From Anaerolineae bacterium (GTDB lineage Bacteria; Chloroflexota; Anaerolineae; Aggregatilineales; Phototrophicaceae): 37,106 nucleotides of DNA. Positions 30,294 to 37,106 of the stretch are shown here, piece after piece (positions within the stretch are counted from its first letter, which is position 1; each line of letters starts with the position of its first letter). The stretch is taken from positions 1 to 37,106 of the forward strand of contig JAUZRW010000138.1 of assembly GCA_030950085.1 (NCBI GenBank), read 5' to 3'. The notes beneath the pieces were generated by a model. The model worked only from the letters and a program-made list of their open reading frames with translations. It was not told where the DNA came from and ran no database searches. The translations under genes and the position numbers were made by a program.

Positions 30294-31103
30294 CTACAAA
30301 CGCAGTAACAATTTTTCAGCTTCTTCACGCATCATATCCGACCAGCGATTATGTCTCGCTGCCCATTCTAAATCATGATAGCGACTATCTGCGGCGATGA
30401 CCTGTTGCCACAATGTCATCGCCTTATCGACTTGTCTTAAACGATGCTGTACCAATGCCAATCCCACATTGTAATGCTTAAATTGGGGGGCAAGTTGAAT
30501 CGCTTTTTGTATATCCGCTAAGGCTACTTTGTCTCGCCCTTGATTGAAGGCGACCTCACCCCGATTGTAATAAGCCGCATGATAATTGGGGCGCAATTGA
30601 ATCGCCTTGTCATAATCTGGCAATGCCGCATCATAGCGCCCATCACGCTGATAGGCATAAGCGCGATTGTAGTAGGCATTGGCATTTTGTGGGTCAAGGA
30701 TAATTGCCTGAGATAAATCCAACAATGCCCCCACTTTGTCATCTAACATCGCCCGTAGACTGCCGCGATTCACGTAAGCAGGGGCATAATCTGGTTTTAG
30801 CTCAAGCGCCTTATCAAAATCGTGTGCGGCTTTCTCAAAACGAGATTGATAGACATGTACCATCCCACGTTGGTTATACCCTTGTGCATGAGTCGCATCG
30901 AGTTGCAGCGTGCGGTTAAAATCGCGTAAAGCAGCTTTTGCTTTATTTTGTGACATATAAATCATGCCGCGTTCAAAATAAGCAGCCGTGTATTGACGAT
31001 TGAAGCGAATCGACTTGGTATAGGCAGCAATCGCGCCCTTATAATCGCCCTGATGGGTGAGAAACTGCCCTTTCTGAAACCATGTTTCGGCAGTTTTGCT
31101 CAT
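30294..31103 (-). CDS. Tetratricopeptide repeat protein
   Basis: Protein-interaction scaffold of 269 residues made almost entirely of 34-residue TPRs. About six or seven units are visible, with the usual Gly8/Tyr11/Ala20/Pro32 spacing. Examples are GDYKGAIAAYTKSIRFN, NKAKAALRDFNRTLQLD, SRFEKAAHDFDKALELKPDY, GRYDAALPDYDKAIQLRPNY and GRDKVALADIQKAIQLAPQF. There is no signal peptide or membrane segment. AAAGGAT stands about 11 bases before the ATG. It is a canonical soluble TPR protein and unlike the acidic TPR giants at 9495-16777; the partner is unknown. Confidence 0.88.
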   Translation of the reverse strand: MSKTAETWFQKGQFLTHQGDYKGAIAAYTKSIRFNRQYTAAYFERGMIYMSQNKAKAALRDFNRTLQLDATHAQGYNQRGMVHVYQSRFEKAAHDFDKALELKPDYAPAYVNRGSLRAMLDDKVGALLDLSQAIILDPQNANAYYNRAYAYQRDGRYDAALPDYDKAIQLRPNYHAAYYNRGEVAFNQGRDKVALADIQKAIQLAPQFKHYNVGLALVQHRLRQVDKAMTLWQQVIAADSRYHDLEWAARHNRWSDMMREEAEKLLLRL

Positions 31104-31247
31104 ATTGGCATATCCTTTTGTGCATCAATAAATGTTATAGTCTCTATCATGGGTGATAGTCTGTGAAAGTGCAAATTGGATGTGTGCGATTATGCCGTTA
31201 TTCGTTACGATTTATGCTATAGAAAGTGCCTATTTTTAGGAGATATG

Positions 31248-31736
31248 ATGTCCGACAAAATCACGTTCATGAAAAAAGATGACCTACTGGCACGAATTCA
31301 TACAGAGCGTGCTGCATTTGCCGCACTGTGGGATGGCTTATCGCAAGAGCAAATGTTACAGCGTCCGAGTGTTCAAGAAGATTGGTCAGTCAAAGACCTT
31401 ATTGCCCATATCATCTGGTGGGAAAATCATATGCTAGAAAATGTGATTGCTGCCAAAAGTGGTGCTGATTATCACATGGTTGATGATATCGACGCGCAAA
31501 ATGTAGATGTCTTCAATGCCCATAAAGACCATGACTTAGCCGATGTTCTGTCTTCCTTTGAAGCTAATCTGGCACGGTTAGAAGAACACATTGGCGCATT
31601 GACAGAGGAGCAAATCAACACCATACAACTGCCCACATATCCCTTGCTGGAGCAAATCATCGGCGATACGTTTGCCCATTATAAGGCGCACAGGGCAGAT
31701 TTGGAGCGTTACGTCAGTCAAGTGAAAAGTGGCTAA
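31248..31736 (+). CDS. DinB-like ClbS/DfsB-family four-helix protein
   Basis: About 162 residues, predicted four-helix bundle of the DinB / DUF1706 superfamily. The region VQEDWSVKDLIAHIIWWENH is the signature: the His in DLIAH and nearby acidic residues form the metal site in relatives. A second His pair appears in DTFAHYKAHRADLERYV near the C-terminus, consistent with a complete three-His metal site. Family members include the colibactin self-resistance protein ClbS, but most have unknown roles and nothing nearby suggests a toxin. AGGAG (31238-31242) is 5 bases before ATG 31248. ATG 31245 is too close and the open frame back to 31176 has no ribosome-binding site. Confidence 0.78.
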   Translation: MSDKITFMKKDDLLARIHTERAAFAALWDGLSQEQMLQRPSVQEDWSVKDLIAHIIWWENHMLENVIAAKSGADYHMVDDIDAQNVDVFNAHKDHDLADVLSSFEANLARLEEHIGALTEEQINTIQLPTYPLLEQIIGDTFAHYKAHRADLERYVSQVKSG

Positions 31737-32061
31737 TGTTCAGCAGCACTGATGCACTGTTTAAGAAAAGACACAACACAGAGACGCGGAGAATCAGAGG
31801 CGCAGAGTCATTTTTAGCTTGAATCTCTGCATTTTCTGTGCTTCAAATTAATGTCTGACATTACGCAGTTACAGATTGTTAGGAAGAATAGACCAACTGT
31901 ATCTAACATCATGTTGAGTTTTTAGTTTACAGTCCACAGTTTACAGTAGGATAGCCTAAGAAATTAGTCTAACTGATAACTGACGACTTATAACGGTGCT
32001 AAACACCTTTACAATACGAACACTTGATAAATCGACAAGTGCGTAACATGAGTTAATGTGT
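31737..32061. other. Repeat-containing spacer without a supported gene
   Basis: This 325-base stretch holds a heptad repeat element (31764-31850) and a short tandem TTTACAG...CCACAGTTTACAG block (31924-31947). The remainder is A/T-rich with nothing protein-like. Confidence 0.6.
31764..31850. repeat. CACAGAG-heptad inverted repeat element
   Basis: The left arm contains ACACAGAGACGCGGAGAATC and AGAGGCGCAGAG; the right arm contains GAATCTCTGCATTTTCTGTG. Units of seven bases (C-A-C-A-G-A-G like) repeat in tandem and are mirrored across a short A/T-rich centre. Confidence 0.6.
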
Positions 32062-32259
32062 TTACTCTTCGATTTTTTGGACACGCCCAACTTGCCCATT
32101 TTCAAGCCGTACTTTGATGCCGTGTGGGTGCGAAGAAGATTTCGTCAATATATCTTTAACAACACCTGTCGTTAGCTTGCCACTGCGCTGGTCTTGCTTG
32201 AGGACAATCGACACGGAAAGTCCGCGACGAATATGCTTACGGCTGCGTCCATCTGCCAT
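32062..32259 (-). CDS. ywbE: YwbE-family small protein (DUF2196)
   Basis: A 65-residue basic protein matching the full length of the YwbE family. It begins MADGRSRKHIRRGLSVSIVL and continues KQDQRSGKLTTGVVKDILT, with a conserved H-P-H-G-I-K-V block and a final GQVGRVQKIEE. The fold is a small beta-barrel (KOW/SH3-like by appearance). Function is unknown; nucleic acid binding is a reasonable guess from charge but is not shown. AAGGAGC stands 9 bases before the ATG, a strong ribosome-binding site. It stands alone between repeat-rich spacers. Confidence 0.88.
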   Translation of the reverse strand: MADGRSRKHIRRGLSVSIVLKQDQRSGKLTTGVVKDILTKSSSHPHGIKVRLENGQVGRVQKIEE

Positions 32260-32326
32260 AGATTATGCTCCTTGCGAGATGCAAATAGTTAATATCGTAT
32301 ACAAATGTATAGTCCGACAATTCTTT

Positions 32327-32512
32327 AGAAAAAGCGTAACACAGAGAATCAGAGACGCAGAGCATAATTTCAATAAGCCCCTTTCGGGGTTTCACCTCGC
32401 CTCACACAAAATGGCAATATGCGATAGAGGCTATAAGTTCAACAAGGATAGTTTGTTCAACAAGATTCTTTGCGTTTTTTTGTGCCTTTGCGGTTCATCC
32501 TTTTTCTAAGTT
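32327..32512. repeat. Composite repeat: heptad element arms enclosing a CCCCGAAAGGGG element
   Basis: The left arm (about 32327-32366) has AAAAAGCGTAACACAGAGAA and GAGACGCAGAG. The right arm (32468-32505) has CTTTGCG and TTTGTGCCTTTGCGGTTCAT, the reverse complement of the 33379 left arm. Between them, on the minus strand, lies the second copy of the TTTTGTGTGAGG-hairpin element (32375-32412). The latter could act as a terminator for the histidine phosphatase gene. Confidence 0.6.
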
Positions 32513-32535
32513 TTTTCCACACTTTGCAAAATCTG

Positions 32536-33270
32536 TCACCACGTCCATAACTCTGATGAGAGATGATTGACGCGATTGAGATAATGGAGTCGCATACGGT
32601 CTGTCACCATACGCCCATGATACCCTTCCTCAAAATCAATGCGTGTGATGGCGGTATTGTAGGTGGTGTAAAAAAGATTGTTGGGATTCGTCGGCAATTG
32701 ATGCAGAAAAGTTTTAATGAGCAAGTCGATAAAGCCGGCATGAGAGACAATGGCAATCCGTTCATCACCTTTTGAACGGTCTTGCAACTTTTCATAAACT
32801 CGCAATGCTCGCGCTGTAGAATCTGAACGGCGTTCTAGTCCTTTTTCAGTATCCCACCAACCCTTCTCAGTCACATCATCAGGCAAGATGAAATCTGGGA
32901 ATTTGGCAGTCATTTCGTGACTCGTTAATCCCGGAAAACCGATTTCTTTGCCCTGCTCATCAACTAAAAATAAGCCACCGACTTCATGCACATCGACCCA
33001 CACTTCTGCCTTCATGTTCAATGCCTGATAAATGGGTTGTGTGGTTTGCATAGCGCGAGTCATGGCACTGCAATACAGATGAGTCAAATTGAAGGGTTCA
33101 GCCATTTTGCCGGGCATATCATGACAGTCCGCTAAGTGTTGAGCGACATGCCGCGCTTGCTGATGTCCGATTTCGGTGAGTTCGGGGTCATGGACTCGTT
33201 CGCGTTCACGTCCCGCTTCGTAGAGGGCATTGTTGGCAGATTGTCCGTGTCGGATGAGATACAGTCGCAT
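32536..33270 (-). CDS. Histidine phosphatase (phosphoglycerate mutase-like) family protein
   Basis: Two-histidine-fold phosphatase of 244 residues. The catalytic RHGQSANN motif puts the phospho-accepting His at residue 8. LTEIGHQQARHVAQHL follows, then SAMTRAMQTTQPIYQAL with the conserved Arg, and the second His in IAIVSHAGFIDLLIK. A central insertion (VDEQGKEIGFPGLTSHEMTA followed by KFPDFILPDDV) is the cap that sets specificity. The lack of a canonical acid in mutase context favours a phosphatase over a glycolytic mutase; the substrate is unknown. AAAGGA is well placed before the ATG. Confidence 0.87.
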   Translation of the reverse strand: MRLYLIRHGQSANNALYEAGRERERVHDPELTEIGHQQARHVAQHLADCHDMPGKMAEPFNLTHLYCSAMTRAMQTTQPIYQALNMKAEVWVDVHEVGGLFLVDEQGKEIGFPGLTSHEMTAKFPDFILPDDVTEKGWWDTEKGLERRSDSTARALRVYEKLQDRSKGDERIAIVSHAGFIDLLIKTFLHQLPTNPNNLFYTTYNTAITRIDFEEGYHGRMVTDRMRLHYLNRVNHLSSELWTW

Positions 33271-33378
33271 CGGATTCCTTTGCTATCGTGTGTGATTGAT
33301 GAACCAGAGGGCATGATAACACAAGCTACGATTAGTTTATCGGGTTAATTGTTATATTGTAGAATCTGGCAAAAGATT

Positions 33379-33479
33379 AAAAAAAGATGAACCACAAAGG
33401 CACAAAGAACACAGAGATTCAAGTTCAAATCTTTTTCTTTGCGCCTTTCACCCTTTGCCTCTTTGCGTTACGCTTTTCA
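33379..33479. repeat. AACCACAAAGGCACAAAG inverted repeat element
   Basis: The left arm reads AAAGATGAACCACAAAGGCA and then CAAAGAACACAGAGATTC; the right arm reads CTTTGCGCCTTTCACCCTTT and then GCCTCTTTGCGTTACGC. The arms are imperfect inverted copies built of seven-base units. The same arm occurs inverted at 32468-32505 and 29471-29499. Confidence 0.65.
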
Positions 33480-33532
33480 TAAAAATATAGCGAAGATTAT
33501 TTATCGCCAACAAGTATTTTGAGGGTGTGCTG

Positions 33533-35077
33533 ATGAAGTTGCCTCTAGGGTTGTTCTGGCTAGTGATTTTGCTTGTTTTGTCGATACAGCCGATTGCTGC
33601 ACAATCAACAAGCGTGTTTGATGCGGCGGATTGTCCATTTGCTGTTTACTATAAGCGGCATGTCGAGTGTGGTTTTCTCACTGTACCCGAAAATTATGCT
33701 CAACCGAATGACCGTCAGATACGGCTTGCTGTTGCTATTCTTCGGAATCCATCCACCGATACTGAAGCAGACCCCATTATTTTTCTCGCAGGGGGACCCG
33801 GACAAGGTGTTGTAGAATTCGCTGGCTTTAATTTTGCGAGACGCTATGACCCTTTCTTCGAGACCAACCGCGATATTATTATCTTTGACCAGCGCGGAGT
33901 TGGCTTAAGTGAACCATCGCTTGATTGTCCTGAGTATCCAGACTTTTTACTTGACTTATTTGATTTGGAAATTGAGGGGCAAAGCATGACCCGTTCTGAG
34001 AGCAACTTACAGCAGCAAGCGAGTCTGATGGTTTGTGGTGAACGTCTCGCAGCACAATATGACTTGAGCCAGTATAACAGTGCGGCAAGTGCGCGAGATA
34101 TTGAAGAGCTTCGGGTGGCACTCGGTTATGAACAAGTCAATCTATGGAGTGTTTCTTATGGGACACGCCTCGCCCTAACGATGATGCGCGACTATCCCGA
34201 TAGTATTCGCAGTGTTATTCTTGATTCGACCTATCCGTTAGAAGTCAACCTCTTCACGGACACCGCGACAAATTGGACACGGGCATTGAATACGGTCTTT
34301 GATGCTTGTGCCAGCGATGAACGTTGCAATGCTGCCTATCCTAACTTGCGCGACACATTTTTAGCCCTTGTTGATGACTTAAATGAAAATCCTGTACAAA
34401 TTTCAACAATCAATGGCAATAGAGATGAAAGTATCGAAAATGTTGTATTGGATGGGGTGCTGTTTCAAGAATTGAACTTTGGAATCCTTTATAACAGTCA
34501 TCGTATCCCTTTTTTGCCAGAGGCAATTGTGAATGCTAGTGAGGGTAATTTTGGGTTTTATCATTCGGCTATCAGTGACTCACTGACAGTCTATAATTAT
34601 TTGAGTATGGGCATGTATTATGCTGTTCAATGTCAGGAAGAAATCGCCTTTCTTGAGCGTGGGGCGATAAGGGCGGCTTATGAGGCACAGCCCGAATTAC
34701 AGGTCTTAGTTGCTAACGGCGCAACACATGAATCAGATTTTGAGATTTGTGCCAGTTTTGATGCAGGGGTTTCAGCCGCGATTGAAAATGAGGCTGTCAC
34801 GAGTGATATTCCGACGTTAATTCTTGCTGGGCGATTTGACCCAGTTACTCCGCCACAATGGGGACGGCGTGTCCATGATTCTCTCAGCAACAGTGCCTAT
34901 GTTGAATTCCCAACACTCGCGCATGATGTCATTTACGCCGATGGTTGCGCGGAAAGGATTGCGATAAACTTCTTTATTTTTCCCACAACGACACCTGATG
35001 CCTCTTGCGTGGATACCTTGCAAATGTATTTCTATACACCCGATATTGCCCCCTTGAATCAATCGTCTGCATTGTAG
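33533..35077 (+). CDS. Secreted alpha/beta hydrolase with TAP-like C-terminal domain
   Basis: Exported hydrolase of about 514 residues related to tripeptidyl aminopeptidases. The N-terminus is a signal peptide (KLPLGLFWLVILLVLSIQPI, cleavage expected after IAA). Then come the oxyanion loop FLAGGPGQG, FDQRGVGLS, and the nucleophile elbow WSVSYGTRLAL with Ser near 208. The C-terminal TAP-like domain carries the acid in ILAGRFDPVTPPQWGRRV and the His in TLAHDVIY, so the triad is complete. Several cysteines (DCPFAVYYKRHVECG, VCGE, DACASDERC, VQCQ) fit an extracytoplasmic location. ATG 33533 follows GAGGG at 7 bases and is preferred over GTG 33527. The likely substrate is a peptide N-terminus; activity is inferred. 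Confidence 0.87.
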   Translation: MKLPLGLFWLVILLVLSIQPIAAQSTSVFDAADCPFAVYYKRHVECGFLTVPENYAQPNDRQIRLAVAILRNPSTDTEADPIIFLAGGPGQGVVEFAGFNFARRYDPFFETNRDIIIFDQRGVGLSEPSLDCPEYPDFLLDLFDLEIEGQSMTRSESNLQQQASLMVCGERLAAQYDLSQYNSAASARDIEELRVALGYEQVNLWSVSYGTRLALTMMRDYPDSIRSVILDSTYPLEVNLFTDTATNWTRALNTVFDACASDERCNAAYPNLRDTFLALVDDLNENPVQISTINGNRDESIENVVLDGVLFQELNFGILYNSHRIPFLPEAIVNASEGNFGFYHSAISDSLTVYNYLSMGMYYAVQCQEEIAFLERGAIRAAYEAQPELQVLVANGATHESDFEICASFDAGVSAAIENEAVTSDIPTLILAGRFDPVTPPQWGRRVHDSLSNSAYVEFPTLAHDVIYADGCAERIAINFFIFPTTTPDASCVDTLQMYFYTPDIAPLNQSSAL

Positions 35078-35437
35078 CTCTGATGGTGATATCCCATTAT
35101 TCTTAGCTATTGCAAGTAAGGCTTAAGAAGCATAACGGCAACGTTTTGTCCAGAAATCATAGATTTTGAGGATGATATTGATGCTATCTCAATGTTTGTT
35201 GACACCAGATGTTTTACAGGTGTTCATCTCTAATATGAACATCTGTGCTATGTTGAGGGTGTTCGTTAATAACAGTGGCGGGGCTATGACCTGTGGCGCT
35301 TACGGGCTACTCAGTGATGGCTAGTGACTGGTTATGATGACCCACCCCTGCACCACGATAGTAGCCGCGTGTGGACGGAGCGAGGTTATCGAATTGCAGG
35401 TATCAGGTATTAGGTATCAGCAAGATAAGAAGAAAGA
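35078..35437. other. Junction spacer upstream of the phage-like gene
   Basis: No complete gene is supported in these 360 bases. They contain an operator-like palindrome (35206-35245), a more G+C-rich stretch from about 35270, and three tandem GGTAT(C/T)A heptamers (35399-35419). A short frame ending at the TAG of 35410-35412 reads VWTERGYRIAGIRY; it might be the tail of a decayed gene but cannot be identified. Confidence 0.5.
35206..35245. promoter_or_regulatory. Operator-like palindrome
   Basis: AGGTGTTCAT (35218-35227) and ATGAACATCT (35235-35244) form an inverted repeat with one wobble around 7 bases. An outer CAGATGTT gives a second chance to pair with AACATCTG. It resembles a repressor binding site, about 190 bases before the phage gene. 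Confidence 0.4.
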
Positions 35438-37018
35438 ATGGCTATGGAAACAGCAGTAACCACCGTGAAATCATTGAATGCCGAAGAGGGGCGTGTCGGA
35501 GGGTATCTCGTCGTTTGGGGCGATGCCAGTACACGCGACTTGCAGGGCGAATACTTCACACGGGAGACGGATTTGGCACTCGATTGGTACGAGGCGCGTC
35601 CGATGCTCTATCATCATGGTTTGGATGGCAACCTTAAGGCGGCTGTGATTGGTCGCATTGAGAGCCTACATGCCGATGAGATTGGCATTTGGGCAGAGGC
35701 ACAACTTGACATCCACAAACGCTATGTGCGGGCAGTACAAAGACTGGTCGATAAGGGCGTGCTGCATTGGTCAAGTGGTAGTCTAGCGCATTTGGTCGAG
35801 GTTGACACAGATGGTCATATCAAATATTGGCCATTAGTGGAAGGCAGCCTGACACCGACTCCGGCAGAACCACGCCGCACCGATGTTCAATCGCTGAAAA
35901 GTGCATATGAGGCACTCGGATTGAATTTCATTACACAAGAAGATGCAGATATGCGGGAAATAACCCCACCCCGAATTCAAGGAGGGGAGAATCAAATATC
36001 AATAGAAGAAGGAATCAAATCAATGCAGTCAACACAAGAGATGGCACATAAGCAACTGCCATTAGCCTCACAACAAGAGGCAGTGAAGCGCATTTCGGTT
36101 AGCAGCGAGTTTGATACGCTGAATGCAGTCGATATGCTGCATGGCTATATGCTGCTGCGTGCTGGAAAAAGTTTTCAGGGTGTGAGCGAACGTTACGCTA
36201 ACGCCTTGTCGCACAAAATCAATCAAGATGGAATCGCGGCGATCAAAGCGGATGAGTTGTCGTATAGCACACAAACAGGTTTCGGTGATGAATGGGTGCC
36301 GGAATTGTGGAGCGCCCAAATCTGGCAGAAGGCGCGGCAAGATAACACGATTTTGCCCTTGTTCCGCAGTATCGAAATGCCCAGTAATCCATTCGATTTG
36401 CCCATCGAAGGGACAGACCCTACGGTTTACTTTGTGCCAGAAACAACAGCCGAGAGTCACTTGTCGCTCGGCAGTGGCAACACGATACCGGATAGCAAAA
36501 TCGGCAGTGGCAATGTGCAACTGGTCGCCAAGAAACTGGCATTGCGTGTCGGTTTCAGTAGTGAATTGGTCGAAGATGCGATTCTGCCGGTGCTGAATAT
36601 CTATCGTGAACAAGCGATGCGAGCGATTGCTGATAGCATTGACCACCTGTTGCTGAATGGCGATACTGAAACCGCCGCGACGGGCAATATCAACACCGAT
36701 GATGCTGCCGCGACAGGCACAGACCGCTTTCTCGCTTTCAATGGTTTACGCAAGTTGCCCTTGGTGACGAATACAGCGAATAAGGTCGATATGGGCAATG
36801 TTGCACCGACACTGGCGAAATTGCGTGATGCCCGTTTTGCGATGGAAGCGAAATATAGTGCCAGACCACAAGATTTGGCATGGATTGTCGATGGTGGGAC
36901 GTATGCCCAACTGTTGTCACTTTCGGAATTTCTGACAATGGACAAGGCAGGCGCATTGGCGACTGCTCTAGACTTTGGCTATATTTGCAAAAAGAGAAGA
37001 CTTTCGTTAAAAAGCTGA
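35438..37018 (+). CDS. Phage prohead protease fused to HK97-type major capsid protein, C-terminus disrupted
   Basis: Virion morphogenesis protein joining two normally separate proteins. Residues 18-150 resemble an S78-type prohead protease: GGYLVVWGDASTRDLQGEYF, a candidate catalytic His in MLYHHGLDG (59/60), a candidate Ser in LHWSSGSLAHL (112-115), and WPLVEGSLTPTPAEPR in place of the usual EVSLV-PANP. A short linker follows. From about residue 215 it reads as an HK97-fold capsid protein: SYSTQTGFGDEWVPELWSAQ, LFRSIEMPSNPFDLPIEG, KLALRVGFSSELVEDAILPV, IADSIDHLLLNGD, and AWIVDGGTYAQLLSL. It stops after DKAGALATALDFGYICKKRR without the last strands of the fold, so roughly 80-100 residues seem missing. 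AGAAGAAAG precedes ATG 35438. Confidence 0.82.
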   Translation: MAMETAVTTVKSLNAEEGRVGGYLVVWGDASTRDLQGEYFTRETDLALDWYEARPMLYHHGLDGNLKAAVIGRIESLHADEIGIWAEAQLDIHKRYVRAVQRLVDKGVLHWSSGSLAHLVEVDTDGHIKYWPLVEGSLTPTPAEPRRTDVQSLKSAYEALGLNFITQEDADMREITPPRIQGGENQISIEEGIKSMQSTQEMAHKQLPLASQQEAVKRISVSSEFDTLNAVDMLHGYMLLRAGKSFQGVSERYANALSHKINQDGIAAIKADELSYSTQTGFGDEWVPELWSAQIWQKARQDNTILPLFRSIEMPSNPFDLPIEGTDPTVYFVPETTAESHLSLGSGNTIPDSKIGSGNVQLVAKKLALRVGFSSELVEDAILPVLNIYREQAMRAIADSIDHLLLNGDTETAATGNINTDDAAATGTDRFLAFNGLRKLPLVTNTANKVDMGNVAPTLAKLRDARFAMEAKYSARPQDLAWIVDGGTYAQLLSLSEFLTMDKAGALATALDFGYICKKRRLSLKS

Positions 37019-37046
37019 GTTAGTAAATAACAGCGAGTAGAAAGTC
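36999..37046. repeat. Short inverted repeat at the capsid disruption point
   Basis: GACTTTC (36999-37005) and GAAAGTC (37040-37046) flank the capsid stop codon. They could be part of the end of an inserted element; too short to prove. Confidence 0.3.
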
Positions 37047-37054
37047 TATCTCTA

Positions 37055-37106
37055 ATGTCAACTATCCCTCAAAATGAAGAACTTCTCAAGCATCTATTTG
37101 AGATAT
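37055..37106 (+). CDS. Start of an unidentified gene running out of the window
   Basis: An open frame begins at ATG 37055 and continues to the last base: MSTIPQNEELLKHLFEI. The residues look protein-like (Asn/Glu/Leu helix), but 17 codons are too few to identify. No strong ribosome-binding site is seen. By position it may belong to an element inserted into the capsid gene, for example a transposase, but that is a guess. Confidence 0.3.
   Translation, partial: MSTIPQNEELLKHLFEI

Noticed and set aside
35353-35412. Possible tail of a phage portal or terminase gene (frame reading VWTERGYRIAGIRY)
   Set aside because: It is too short, is interrupted by stops a few dozen codons upstream, and has no recognisable family motif.
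36068-36646. 192-residue minus-strand frame opposite the capsid gene
   Set aside because: It is a shadow of the capsid frame, which has clear family patterns.

Overview
The window looks like a bacterial chromosome of moderate G+C. It is most likely from the Chloroflexota, in or near Anaerolineae. This is inferred from gene types I associate with that group: a minimal Flp-type pilin, a very large acidic TPR protein, a GldA/GldF/GldG-like ABC cluster with a DUF4340 gene, and intergenic regions full of small palindromic repeats. No rRNA, tRNA or CRISPR array was seen, so the placement is not proven.

Layout. 1-1921: the 3' end of a ferric-iron-type ABC permease and its ATPase. 1925-2656: a HAD phosphatase on the minus strand, facing a type II restriction-modification pair (2751-4797) made of a cytosine-5 methyltransferase and a BsuBI/PstI-family endonuclease. 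4857-9369: a CutC-like protein, a lone Flp pilin (minus strand, below the usual ORF length), a GNAT acetyltransferase and a UvrD/PcrA helicase. 9495-16777: a two-gene minus-strand operon of 1493 and 920 residues. Both proteins are extremely acidic, carry TPR-like helices at opposite ends, and are filled with a repeated Asp-Trp-Leu motif. 17196-20509: a secreted beta-propeller-like protein, a small tail-anchored protein and an S10 serine carboxypeptidase. 20721-25723: ABC ATPase, ABC-2 permease, GldG-like protein and DUF4340 protein, reading as one functional module. 25838-29201: an FAD oxidoreductase, an esterase-fold protein that appears to lack its nucleophile, and a GDP-L-fucose-synthase-like epimerase. 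29625-35077: an FHA protein, a TPR protein, a DinB/DfsB-like protein, YwbE, a histidine phosphatase and a secreted TAP-like hydrolase, separated by repeat-rich spacers. 35438-37018: a phage prohead protease fused to an HK97-fold capsid protein whose C-terminus is cut off. A new reading frame starts at 37055 and runs off the window.

What stands out. The acidic TPR operon is the best candidate for an undescribed system: a multivalent, disordered scaffold with tens of copies of one short motif, flanked by TPR helices and still expanding through 60-bp and 186-bp in-frame tandem duplications. Other points are the pairing of a PstI-type nuclease with a C5 (not N6-adenine) methylase, the interrupted protease-capsid fusion with no other phage gene in view, and several families of dispersed palindromes, one of which contains the start codon of a secreted protein.
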